In this document: one piece after another, positions 1 through 10,414 of the stretch
Numbering within the stretch: the stretch's first letter is position 1
Layout: each line of letters starts with the position of its first letter
DNA from: Marisa cornuarietis
Lineage: Eukaryota > Mollusca > Gastropoda > Architaenioglossa > Ampullariidae
Length of the DNA stretch: 64,000 nt
Reading direction: 5' to 3'
NCBI GenBank assembly: GCA_004794655.1
Contig: SMMW01000619.1
Coordinates: forward strand, 1,822,501-1,886,500
Position numbers and translations under genes: made by a program
Notes under the pieces: model-generated
Seen by the model: the letters and a program-made list of their open reading frames with translations, nothing else
Told to the model about the DNA's origin: nothing
The model's database searches: none

Positions 1-53
1 TGTAAAAGGATCCTTCGTGCAGGTAAAAGTCTGAATGTTTGAATCTCACTGAC

Positions 54-2252
54 CTTTGTTCTGTGGGATGAGTGACACCAGTGGGGGTTTGTCCAGAGCC
101 AGTGTCTTGAGGAAGTACAGATGTCCTCCCTCTAAAGCACACTGTTTAGTCGCTGATGAATAATTTGCTGAGGTTGTGTTGAATTTGACGCAGTGACTAC
201 AGTACAGACTATAGCCGTTAATGGTCGGACATTGTTCTGGAAAGAAAGTAACAATGATTTCTTTAAAAAAGAATAGGACACACTAAAGATTTCTGTCGCA
301 CAGCTCGTTTTTTCATTATTTTGTTTGTTTGTTGATGTATGAAGACTCCAATGTCGTCAGACTACATTCATCTCCTCACGGGTCAAACCTTTTGCTAGTC
401 GGTGAGGCCGACCAGAAGTTTTACAAATTATTTTTGCTAGGTTATAGCCATAACTGGCTGGGGACGTTTCTAGAAACAAGCAGATCCGGATTCTGTAGCA
501 CATCATCATTTTACGCTCTTTATTTCTTTCATACAGAGAATACAATGTTTGCATTTTATTACTTTAGTCACCAGGCAGTTAAGACAAGTTGTAGTAGACA
601 CAATGAGCTTTATGTGATTACATATTATTGTAGTCAGTAAGTCAGTCTACATAAAATAGTTACATGCATTTAGTACAGTTGTCTAGTCTGCAATACTCTG
701 TGGTCAGCAACCCTCTCAAAATCAGTGCACTTATAAGTTTTTAATCTCATTGTATTAAAACAAACACTGAATTCATTGTAAATCGCTTTCTCTATAATAC
801 ACAGCATTATGGTAAATTACTTTTAAATGAATATCTACTTAACTGCAAATCACACAAAACTGCGGCATGGTGGCGATTGTCTCTTCTGTTCATTCTCGCA
901 AGGCACAAACGTCTTTCCCATCCCAAGTACTTTCAGTATTTAAGGTAGTTTGTAAAACGGTGTCTACGGACCTTTCAGGATAACCGTTGGGAAATTCATG
1001 ACTATGATATCTGTGTGCAGGGTTGTGTAACGTTTCACGGCTCAAACTAATTTTTATTTTATTAATTGTTCAAAAGCTTAGATAGAACTGCGGCACGTTC
1101 TTGAGTAGCCACGTGACCGTGTGACGCACACCTGCATATGACATCACACCATGACGCAATAATGTATGTGAGACTTCGGAGTTACAAAAGATTAATTAAA
1201 GAACCTGATAATTCATGAAACTTTTAAACATGACTTTCAATTTTTTTCTTTAGTAGACAGAAGGTGTTTTTATTAATTTAGCATTTCCAATTATACATTA
1301 TAAAGTTTGAAACTAATGTTAAGACTTCACAGTTCTCTCTCTTAGCTTTCAGCGAAGCGTTTAAAAAACCATTGCCCCGGTATAATTCAACACAGTTTAT
1401 TATAAAACTTTAGAGCTTCAGTTACTTTATTAGTTTAGGAAAACATAAAATGAATTAAAAACCAAATATAATATCCATCTTTCTATGTTATACATAAAGC
1501 AGTGTGTGTGTGTGTGTGTTGATGTGTGTGCGCGAGAGAGAACAATACACTATTCTATGAGAGCTAAAGATATACACAGAGGGGTGAGGGAGCAACAATA
1601 AGACAGGAAAGAGGACAAAGTAGCAGAAGGAAAGAAGGCGCTGCTCATAAACAAATTTTTATTAACCTCCCTTCACTGAAAACTAAGTGCCGAACATTCT
1701 GCCACCTTAGGGAAAGTACACATGTTTCACAAGTTTACAACACTTATTCTGCACGTTAATACGCTTTTCAGTGAGAGACTGAAAGTTGACAATAAAATCA
1801 CAGAGGCCAGAGCTAGCGGCAGTAAGAAAGCCAGGCAAAGTCGGGTATCTGGGCTACGAGAAAATAAAGTTTAAAAAGAAACTAAGCCAGTTTCCAGGAA
1901 ATGAACAGAGAACACTAACTGAATACTGCAACATTGAATTCGTCTTACTTTTGATTTTGTCGAAGCACATTGTGTCATCAGCAAACACTTGGCGACTGTC
2001 TGACGGGGTGCAGAGGTCAAGGAAACAAGTCCGTGTCACTGGGTTGTGACAGAACCTGTGACATCTGATGTTCTTCACACACAGACCTGCACACTGAAGC
2101 TGAGACCTTGTTGTCACCGGTGTCGTTTGTGGTACGATTCTACTGCTGGACTTTATCCATTGGCTATTTCTAGTATCGAGACTTTGAACTTGCTGTTGGC
2201 ACAAGATGGCGACAAGAACACAAGCCAGGACCAGACCAAGTTGATGGTTCAT
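54..2252 (-). CDS. Secreted PAN-like/C-type lectin gene, left copy (exons 1-2, partial)
   Basis: Exon 1 is 1949-2252 and exon 2 is 54-236, both on the minus strand. Exon 3 would lie left of position 1. The ATG at 2252 opens a hydrophobic signal peptide (MNHQLGLVLACVLVAILC). A cysteine-rich PAN/apple-like module follows, with C..C.....C..FC.......C spacing and the family signature RFCHN. Exon 2 carries the start of a C-type lectin domain, ending in the EGGHL motif. The donor after exon 1 (gtaagacg) and the acceptor before exon 2 (tttctttccag) are clean, and the introns are phase 1. The gene is the mirror-image partner of 9640-12526 in a large inverted duplication; exon lengths (304 and 183 nt) are identical, with about a dozen amino-acid changes. 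The likely role is a secreted glycan-binding protein. The ligand is unknown. Confidence 0.82.
237..1948 (-). other. Intron 1 of the left lectin copy
   Basis: This stretch between the two exons holds a short (TG)n run near 1501-1520 and purine-rich low-complexity DNA near 1560-1640. About 340-560 is recognisably the inverted counterpart of about 10700-10900. It is visibly more diverged than the exons. No coding or RNA gene was seen. Confidence 0.6.
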
Positions 2253-2589
2253 GATCAAGCGGGCAGTCTCCCTATAACACTGGCTGGTTGCTGTCAAAAG
2301 TGAGCCACCTCTCACTCCTTGTTAAATATTTTGCTCCTTTTTTGTCGATGAAGCTGATCTTACCTGTCGTGTTTTCCAGCATGTACTATAGAAACAGTCG
2401 TACTCGGACACCTTACATGAAATCACACAGTAATTATGTTCATATAAAAGGGACATTATTTATGCATGGCACTTATAATAATGGAAGCTACAGATGGAGT
2501 GTATGTCAACAACGATAGAAAAATGAATCATCAGGTACGTTGTTAAAAACAGAAATAGAGTTCACAGCTCCAGGAGAAGTCTCCAAAGA

Positions 2590-3300
2590 AGTCTTCGTTT
2601 TAACTTTTTTTATAAAAGAAAATGTACATTTTATTAAGCCGAGTAAAAAATATACTGGGTAAAAGAATATGATTTTTAAAACAGTTGAGCTGACACCATG
2701 GTAATGAAAGGAACAAGGGCAGACAAATACAGCACGTGGTTAAAATATTCATGTCCACAATGGCAAACTTCAACTCAAATCACAAGTAGCTTTTGCAGTT
2801 GCAGTGGCAGTAGCATAATGACTACTATGGCGATAACGAATAAAAAAATAGAATGTTTCTTTCTTTGTTGTTCTCTCTCTCTCTCTCTTTCTCTACACAT
2901 GAGGGGAGCTTAGTGTGGCCTGTGGAGAGTGTGTCATGATGTAGTTTCAGGGTCTCCAACAATTCCTGCCCAAAATAATTTCAATATTTTCTTAGATTAT
3001 TTTACTTACTAATTTTATTTTGGATTTTTTTTCAAATTTGGTGGTCATTTTGTGTTTTATTTTGTGTGTGTGGAGTGGGGGATGGGTCGTTGGGAAACAT
3101 CCCTTCCAGCAACATCTACAGACTTAAGGAAGGAGAGGATTTTACCTTGAGAACACAAGGAACAAAACTGTCATCTCGATGTCAAAATCATGAGAGATAA
3201 CTCACAGGTTTTAGGAAATGAGTAAAGTTGTCTCCCTTTGCTCAACAAAAGCATCGGACAAAAGGTGGGACTAGTCATACGGGAAGCGAACTGTAACTTT
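2590..3300 (+). repeat. Interspersed repeat family R2, left-arm copy
   Basis: This copy begins with the A-rich stretch containing 'attttattaagccga'. It contains 'acaagggcagacaaatacagcacg' type sequence and ends with the block 'gagagataactcacaggtt' followed by 'gagtaaagttgtctccctt'. The same order recurs at 3905-4900, 18548-19345 and, inverted, 8630-9310. Its end is also reused at 16020-16160, 43340-43450 and 59800-59900. No coding capacity was recognised and the class is unknown. Confidence 0.6.
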
Positions 3301-3904
3301 AAATGCTATAAACAGTCCTACTCGGACATCTTTTATGTTATGGCGTCTTACACGAAATGACACAAGATTTCTTTTGATATAAAAGTGACTTTATTTATGC
3401 ATGACACTCATATGAAAGATACGGGCGGAATGTATGTCAACAATGATCGAACAATTTTTTGTAGTTCACGTCCAGAATGAAGCACCAGCTATGTTGTTAA
3501 AACCAGCTACAGATTTTGCAACTCCAGTAAAAGTCTCTAAAGAAGTTTTAATACTTTTTTCTGTCTTTCTTTCTTTTTTCTCTGTACAGACGAAAGTGAG
3601 TATGGCCGGTGCGGAATTTTCTATTTGCTAAAAGAAACATTAAATAATGTCAAATTATTGTATTAATTGTTTAATATAAATTTAATAATTAATTTAATAA
3701 TTATTTGTCATTAATGTATTAACATAATTTAATTTTAGGGTCGACAAGAACTTCTGTACAAATTAAATTTGCTGGTTAGGCTACAAGTTTACTATCTCAT
3801 ACCTCAATATACACTGAGTATAGTCGCTGAGTCAGCACAGCACTGTGGTCACAACAACTCTGTGAACATCAGTGAACTGATAATCTCCAGACATGGTTGA
3901 TGAT

Positions 3905-4900
3905 CACGCTAGGACTCATCTATCAGTGGCCAGAACTGAAATCGATCTCGTCTTTTGAAAAAATCATTTAGTTTTCCTCTTTTGTCGACTAAGCTATCTC
4001 TGTATGATTGTTAACAAGAAAGAAACGCAGTAAGACTTTTGTTTCTTTGCTGGGGCGTTTTCTACCCGGGATTGGACTTTATTTTCATTTAATTAATCAT
4101 TTTTCACTTATGCTTTTCTTTTGCCACTGATGTCAAAACTGGGAACTGAGAGTGGACGAGGACCTGATATAAAAGAAAATAAACATCTTATTAAGTCGAA
4201 TAAACAGTCCGTTGTTTAAAAGAATATGATTTAAACATGGTTGGTGCTTCGAATCAGCCAACATTGTGGCAATAATAAGAACAAAAAGGGTAGACAAAGC
4301 ACTCGTTAAATGTTCATGTGAAAATCTCTAACATCAACTCAAATCACAAATAGCTTTTGTAGTTGCAGTAGCACAATGATGGCTCTGGCGATAACGAATA
4401 AAAAAAGGATCTGATTTGTTCATGTTTTCTTTCTTTCTTTGTTGCTTTCTTTCTTCCTTTCTGCAACTTTATGTTTACTGTTATAAGAGGGGCGCTGGGT
4501 GTGGCTGGTGCAGAATGTGTTTGTGTCATGATGTAGTTTCAGGATCACCAAAAGTTCCTGCACACGAAAAAAATTCAAAGTATTCTCAGATTATTTTGAT
4601 CATTTGTGAAAATTTGATTTTGGAATGTTTTCAAATGTTTTCTTTTATAGTTATTTTTACGCAAGAGCGCGCGTGTGTGTCTGAATGTGTGTTTGGTCGT
4701 TGGGTGGCTGTCGGTGTTTCGGGGTAAAACATCCCTTCCAGCAACATATGCAACATATACAGGAAGGGGAAACACACGGGATCAAATTGTCATCTCGTTG
4801 TTACAATCATGAGAGATAACTCACATGTTTTAGTTGAGTAAAGTTGTCTCCCTTCGACCAACAAAGGCTTCAGAGAGAAGAGGTGCGACTAGAGGGGATC
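3905..4900 (+). repeat. Interspersed repeat R2, longest copy
   Basis: This is the most complete copy. The left part (about 3905-4150, containing 'ctcatctatcagtggc') also occurs at 15745-16010 and inverted at 43480-43720 and 59930-60160. The right part is shared with 2590-3300 and 18548-19345. At 15.7-16.2, 43.3-43.7 and 59.7-60.2 kb the middle is missing, so those copies are internally deleted. No ORF of note was seen. Confidence 0.55.
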
Positions 4901-4929
4901 GAACTATAACTAGCCCTTAATTATACAAC

Positions 4930-4972
<43 letters not shown>

Positions 4973-5224
4973 GTGAAGATTTGTATAGCGCATATTCACA
5001 CTCATAGAGAGCAATGCTCTTAGCGCTTAAAACGAGGAAGAGACGTGGACTAAGTAGATACAGAACAAAGGGGACGAAAGAAAACGACAGTACTGACGAC
5101 GAAACAGATAACAAAAGGCATCAAGTAACAGGAACAGAGAAATATAGTGATTCTGCGAGAAAGATGGGTAAAGTAGCAAGAGGGAAGGGGGAGGGTAAGA
5201 AGGACGAGCATTGTGCGGACTGTG

Positions 5225-7231
5225 TTAGGAGTAGTGCTCAAGGAAGAGGTGCGTTTTCAGTGCAGATTTGAAAGATTCAGTTGTAGGAAGGTGGCGGATA
5301 TGGAAAGGGAGAGAGTTCCATTGTTTTGCAGCACAGTAGCCAAAAGTCCTGTGACCATATGTTGTTGTTCTGGTGACAGGAACAGTTAGGATACGGTCGT
5401 CAGACGAAGAGCGTAGTTGTCTGGCCGGAGAGTAAGGGATGAGAAGTTCAAAGAAATAGTCAGGACAGGAGTCAGCAAAGAAATTAAAACACAGCACAGA
5501 CAGTTTGTACTGGATGCGAGAACGGACAGGTAGCCAGTGTAGAAAACGAAGGAGAGGAGTGACATGGTCCCATTTCCTTGCTCTAAGTACCAGACGTGCA
5601 GCGGAGTTCTGTACTCTCTGGAGTCTCTGAATGAGGGATGAGGGGCAGCCTGCCAGCAAGGAGTTGCAGTAGTCAAGTCGTGAAAGAACAAACGCACAGA
5701 CAAGAGTGTTGGTAGCGCGTGTAGAGAGAAAGTGACGGATGGCACTGATCTTACGACTCTCATAATAGGCAGACTGACAGACAGCTGCTACATGTCTATC
5801 GAGTGTCATATCATCAGTGACAATAAATCCCAGATTCCTAACAGATGACGTGAAGGTGATGTTGCTGTCGCCCACCTTGATGTGATTGGGCAGACTGACG
5901 AGTGAAGGTTGATGTCTTCTTCTATGGCACAAGAGGTCTTCCGTTTTATCATCATTTAGTTTAAGCTTGTTTTTTACCATCCAGCCCTTGACATCGCTGA
6001 TACAAGCTTCTAGAGAGCTGATAGCAGAGTGAGACTCAGCCGTTGGAGTAGAACAGTAAAGCTGCGTGTCGTCAGCATAGGACTGATGAGACACCTGGTG
6101 AGACCGGATGCATGATGAAAGGGGCATAGTATACAGGATGAACAGAACTGGGCAAACTACTGAGCCTTGGGGAACACCACAGAAAAGTGAAGCAGGGCGA
6201 GATGTCTGACCGTCAACTACCACAGTCTGGGTCCTATCAGTGAGATAGGAGTTGAACCATGAGAGCGCAGGTCCAGAAATCCCGTAGAGGGTGTGGAGTC
6301 TGTGAAGAAGCAGAGAGTGGTCTATAGTGTCAAATGCATCAGACAGGTCCAGTAGGGTTAATGGAAAGACATCGCCAAGAGCAGATAATATGTCTGTTGT
6401 TACTTTAATAAGAGTGGTCTCAGTGCTGTGGAAAGGTCTATATGCCGACTGAGCTTGTGGGATAAGATGGTGGTCTTGTAAGTAGGCCCAGAGCTGTGTC
6501 AAAACTATTTTCTCTATGATCTTAGAGAGGAAAGACAAGTTGGAAACTGGGCGGTAGTTGTTCAGGACATTGACATCAAGCGTGGATTTCTTTAGAAGTG
6601 GCCTCACCACCGCATTTTTGAACAGAGATGGGAAAACACCTGACGACAGGCTGACATTTACAATATTTGTGATGGCAGGAAGTAGAGTATCTAGGCACTC
6701 GAGCAGAAGGCTTGTGGGCATCGGATCTAACTCGCAAGTTGTTGGTTTAGCTTGTAGAATAACCGCTTTCACATCGGTCTCAGAGACTGGTAGGAACTTG
6801 GACATGGAGCATCCTGGGAGGACATCACAGGAGATGCTGTCAACCGCCGACGCCGAGTCTAAAGATGATCGAATGTCCGATATCTTGCTGGTGAAATAAT
6901 CACTAAAAACTTGCGGCAGCAGTGAAGCAGGGTAGGCAGTAGGCAGTGGTGTTGCTGTACGAGATCCAGTCATTTGAGTGCAGATGGCAAAGAGCTTTTT
7001 GGAGGAGGTGCAGTTAATTATTTGGCCCTGAAGATATGATGCTTTAGCCGCATAAATGCATTTTGCAACGCTTCGCTTTGCGGCATTATAAATTTCTTTG
7101 TTAATGGCGAGTCCAGTCTTCCGCCAAACACGTTCAGCTCGCCGGCGCGTGCGCTTCAGGTCACGGAGTTCGACACGGATCTGTGAATGCCAAGGCGCAC
7201 ATTTAGACTGGCGCATCAGACGTCGAGACAC
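5225..7231 (-). CDS. LINE reverse transcriptase ORF (L2/CR1-like)
   Basis: This 668-codon open frame holds the palm motifs of a non-LTR reverse transcriptase: motif A as LLDLSDAFDTIDH, motif B as GVPQGSVVCPVLF, and the catalytic pair in SYADDTQLY. After them come the thumb and C-terminal region, with HWLPVRSRIQYK and the terminal WNSLPFHIR block common in CR1/L2 LINEs. It uses an RNA template to prime integration at a nicked target. There is no true start here: the frame is the continuation of the endonuclease frame ending at 7216, displaced by one nucleotide. It is long and open, so the copy is fairly young, but expression as a full polyprotein is prevented. Confidence 0.88.
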   Translation of the reverse strand: MSRRLMRQSKCAPWHSQIRVELRDLKRTRRRAERVWRKTGLAINKEIYNAAKRSVAKCIYAAKASYLQGQIINCTSSKKLFAICTQMTGSRTATPLPTAYPASLLPQVFSDYFTSKISDIRSSLDSASAVDSISCDVLPGCSMSKFLPVSETDVKAVILQAKPTTCELDPMPTSLLLECLDTLLPAITNIVNVSLSSGVFPSLFKNAVVRPLLKKSTLDVNVLNNYRPVSNLSFLSKIIEKIVLTQLWAYLQDHHLIPQAQSAYRPFHSTETTLIKVTTDILSALGDVFPLTLLDLSDAFDTIDHSLLLHRLHTLYGISGPALSWFNSYLTDRTQTVVVDGQTSRPASLFCGVPQGSVVCPVLFILYTMPLSSCIRSHQVSHQSYADDTQLYCSTPTAESHSAISSLEACISDVKGWMVKNKLKLNDDKTEDLLCHRRRHQPSLVSLPNHIKVGDSNITFTSSVRNLGFIVTDDMTLDRHVAAVCQSAYYESRKISAIRHFLSTRATNTLVCAFVLSRLDYCNSLLAGCPSSLIQRLQRVQNSAARLVLRARKWDHVTPLLRFLHWLPVRSRIQYKLSVLCFNFFADSCPDYFFELLIPYSPARQLRSSSDDRILTVPVTRTTTYGHRTFGYCAAKQWNSLPFHIRHLPTTESFKSALKTHLFLEHYS

Positions 7232-7902
7232 TGGGTCACGTGGTCATCAACTACTCTACGTAAAACACAGTCAAGTTGCTCGGCAGAGGGTGGTTGGAGG
7301 AGCGCCATCTGCACCTGTGCTTTGAATGCTAGTCTATCCACATTTTGTAATGACCGAGTGGGTCTGAAAACTGGCGCCGATGATGGGCATTTGCGATCAA
7401 GTTCGATCAGTACAGAGTAGTGGTCAGATGAGAGATCGTGGGAAACATCAACTGACTGGACTAAGTGGTCATCAGGTCGATGTATGACCCAGTCCAGGAT
7501 GTGATCTCTTTTGTGAGTTGGTTGCGACACGGACTGGACAAAACGAAAGGTGTGCAACATTTCGGACAGTTTGACAGTGTCAGGGTGAGAACTGTTGTCA
7601 AAGTGTACATTAACATCTCCGAGGAGAATTGCGGGTCCAATTAGTGTATTGCTATAATCCAAGAGATCATGGAATTCCGAGAAAAATGTAGAGGCTGTAA
7701 GTTTGTTCCTGGCGCTAGGAGGAGGTCTGTAGATGCAGAGCAGGTGCATCGAGCAATGAGGAGCCGAAGAGGAGACTTGTACAAATTCAAAAGACGTGTG
7801 AGGGAACGATACGGCAGTAGTAACAGACAGGTACTTGGCAAGTGATGATCTGTAGATTATAGCAATACCACCACCACGTGTAGGGCGGGGGAAAGATTTC
7901 AA
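7216..7902 (-). pseudogene. LINE apurinic-like endonuclease domain, broken
   Basis: This 228-codon frame matches the C-terminal two thirds of the LINE endonuclease/exonuclease/phosphatase domain. It has RGGGIAIIYR, the LLGDVNVHFD motif (catalytic Asp/Asn), and the SSDHYSVLIE motif (catalytic SDH). Upstream on the minus strand the frame meets an in-frame TAA just before 7902. Beyond that, the missing part continues at 8168-8300 (LLKAQSVSSAQQSL, then a VIDRRLDIFIITE-type stretch) after an intervening 41-bp tandem array. The domain nicks target DNA to prime reverse transcription. A frameshift at the 3' end separates it from the RT. Confidence 0.8.
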
Positions 7903-7968
7903 GCATTAGCCCACTGGAGTAAGATCGACAACACGCTCTCGTCGCCATGTTGTTTAAGCCACGTCACA

Positions 7969-8168
7969 GCGATGATGAAAATATCAAGATGGCGGTCTAT
8001 GACGTCTCAGTGATGATGAAAATATCAAGGCGGCGGTCTATGACGTCTCAGTGATGATGAAAATATCAAGGCGGCGGTCTGTGACGTCTCAGTGATGATG
8101 AAAATATCAAGATGGCGGTCTGTGACGTCTCAGTGATGATAAAAATATCAAGGCGGCGGTCTATGACA
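7969..8168 (-). repeat. 41-bp minisatellite inside LINE endonuclease sequence
   Basis: Five near-identical 41-bp units are present, each carrying 'aaaatatcaag' and 'ggcggtct'. On the minus strand each unit reads as the endonuclease segment RHLDIFIITE, so the repeat expanded from coding sequence. 41 is not a multiple of three, so successive units change frame. Point differences between units (gatggcgg or ggcggcgg; ctatgac or ctgtgac) show they have had time to diverge. Confidence 0.85.
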
Positions 8169-8629
8169 AATTCTACGATTTCAACTCGCTTCAGTGACTG
8201 TTGTGCAGACGATACAGACTGGGCGTTTAAAAGCCCAACGTGGAGGCGAGTGTTCAGTTGTCGTGTGCGGGAAACGTGGAAGTCTCCTGTTCTCAGACGA
8301 CCATGTTAGTTTGGTGTAAAGTTATTCGACCAACTGGTTCACCCTCATCACGTCCACGCTGACGCTGATGCTGCTGTGGAGGGGAAACATGATTCAGCAG
8401 AGAGTTGACACACAGCCAAGCTTTCACAAAACCGGAGTCAGAATACATACATTAATACATTAACGACAAATAATTATAGAATTAAATTAATAATAACAAT
8501 AATAATTAAACAATAATAATTAAATTAATAATAACAATAATAAACAATTAATACAATAATTTGACATTAATTAATGTTTCTTTTAGCAAATAGAAAATTC
8601 CGCACCGTATGACCTTTCTCACCTTTTGT

Positions 8630-9310
8630 CTAAAGCCTTTGTTGTGCAAAGGGAGATAACTTTACTCATTTCCTAAAACCTGTGAGTTATCTCTCATGAT
8701 TGTGACAATGAGATGACAGTTTTGTTCCTTGTGTTCTCAAGGTAAAATCCTCTCCTTCCTTAAGTCTGTAGATGTTGCTGGAAGGGATGTTTCCCAACGA
8801 CCCATCCCCCACTCAACACACAAAATAAAACACAAAATGACCATCAAATTTGAGAAAAAAATCCAAAAAAATAAGTAAGTAAAATAATCTAAGAAAATAT
8901 TGAAATTATTTTGGGCAGGAATTTTTGGAGACCCTGAAACTACATCAGGACACACTCTCCACAGGCCACAAGGAGCGCCCCTCCTATGTAAAGAAAGAAA
9001 GAAAGAAAGAAAAAAAAAATTCTTTTTTTTATTCGTTATCGCCATAGTAGTCATTATGCTACTGCCACTGCAACTGCAAAAGCTACTTGTGATTTGAGTT
9101 GAAGTTTGCCATTGTGGACATGAATATTTTAACCACGTGCTGTATTTGTCTGCCCTTGTTTCTTTCATTACTGTGGTGTCGGCTCATTCGACGCACCAAC
9201 TGTTTTAAAAATGATATTCTTTTATAAATTACATATTTTTTTCGGCTTAATAAAATGTTTATTTTCTTTTATTTAAAAAGATAAAAGGAAGAGTTCTTTG
9301 AGGACTTTTC
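8630..9310 (-). repeat. Interspersed repeat R2, inverted copy
   Basis: This is the reverse complement of 2590-3300, with the same landmark blocks in opposite order. An AAAG microsatellite (about 8993-9017) lies at the position where the 18.8-kb copy has a long TTTC run. No genes were seen. Confidence 0.6.
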
Positions 9311-9470
9311 CTGGAGCTGTGAACTCTATTTCTTGTTTTAACAACGTACCTGATGCTTCATTTTTCTATCCTTGTTGACATACACTCCATCCGTAGCTTC
9401 CTGATCAGTTTCATGCATAAATAATGTCCCTTTTATATGAAAAGTAATACTGTGTGATTTCACGCCATTG

Positions 9471-9479
9471 TATAAAAGG
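9471..9479 (+). promoter_or_regulatory. TATA box of the right lectin copy
   Basis: TATAAAAGG matches the TATA consensus and lies 169 bp upstream of the ATG at 9640. That leaves room for a 5' untranslated region of about 135-140 nt. The surrounding sequence (ggtgtccgagtacgactg) is conserved in the left arm near 2393-2412, but the TATA itself is missing there. Confidence 0.55.
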
Positions 9480-9639
9480 TGTCCGAGTACGACTGTTTCT
9501 ATAGTACATGCTGGAAAACACGACAGGTAAGATCAGCTTCATCGACAAAAAAATGAAGCAAAATATTTAACAAGGACTGAGAGGTGGCTCGCTTTTGACA
9601 GCAACCAGCCAGTGTTATAGGGAGACTGCCCGCTTGATC

Positions 9640-10353
9640 ATGAACCATCAACTTGGTCTGGTCCTGGCTTGTGTTCTTGTCGCCATCTTGTGCCAACAGC
9701 AAGTTCAAAGTCTCGATACTACAAGCAGCCGATGGATAAAGTCCAGCAGTAGAACCGTACCACAAACGACACAGGTGATAGCAAGGTCTCAGCTTCAGTG
9801 TGCAGGTCTGTGTGTGAAGAACATCAGATGTCACAGGTTCTGTCACAACCCAGTGACACGGACTTGTTTCCTTGACCTCTGCACCCCGTCACCCAGTCGC
9901 CAAGTGTTTGCTGATGACACAATGTGCTTCGACAAAATCAAAAGTAAGACGAATTCAATGTTGCAGTATTCACTTTGTAATCTCTGTCCGTTTCCTGGAA
10001 ACTTGCTTATTTTTTTTAATTTTATTTTCTCGTAGCCCAGATACCCGACTTGCAATGGCTTGCTTTTAATTCCGCGAGTTGTTGACACTGTGTTCTTATT
10101 GTCAACTCCCTCTACCCCATCATGTAAAATATACCTACTTATGAACGGCGTCAGTGTTCCAAACTAGTGAAACATTTGTACTCTTGATCCCCCTAAAGTG
10201 AAAGAAAGCCAGAATGTTTGCCACAAAGTTTTCAGTGACGGGTGATAGAAAAAAAACTGGTTTATAAGCATCGCCCTCATTCTGTCCGGTAATTTGTCCT
10301 CTTCCCTGTCTTGCTCCCTCCTCTCTGTGCGTGCTTGCTTTCTCTCTCTCTCA

Positions 10354-10414
<61 letters not shown>

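Larger units (their letters stand above)
1..3730 (+). repeat. Left arm of a large inverted duplication
   Basis: The arm matches the reverse complement of about 8450-12033. Anchors are the exon 2 flank (1-53 against 11995-12033), exon 1 (1949-2252 against 9640-9943), the promoter-side segment near 2380-2560, the interspersed repeat at about 2590-3300, the reverse complement of the 8585-8610 segment near 3610-3635, and the TTGTCATTAATGTATTAA end near 3705-3725. The arm runs off the left edge of the window. The right arm carries about 0.9 kb of extra sequence (about 10900-11810). Intron divergence shows the duplication is not recent. Confidence 0.8.
4925..8330 (-). mobile_element. 5'-truncated non-LTR retrotransposon, L2/CR1-like
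   Basis: In minus-strand order this holds endonuclease-coding sequence (about 8300-7216), a reverse transcriptase (7231-5225), a short 3' untranslated region, and a 3' tail of (ATT)n at 4929-4972. The tail is preceded by a 'gcgctatacaaat'-like end, as is typical of L2/CR1-type LINEs. The element sits in the spacer between the arms of the inverted duplication. Endonuclease and RT are out of frame by one nucleotide near 7220, and a 41-bp minisatellite interrupts the endonuclease. The copy is therefore dead although largely preserved. The first part of the endonuclease and any ORF1 are missing. Confidence 0.85.

Noticed and set aside
2046..2303. Frames opposite lectin exon 1 (also 1786, 9499 minus, 9843 minus)
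   Set aside because: Antisense of a well-supported exon with splice sites and a signal peptide.
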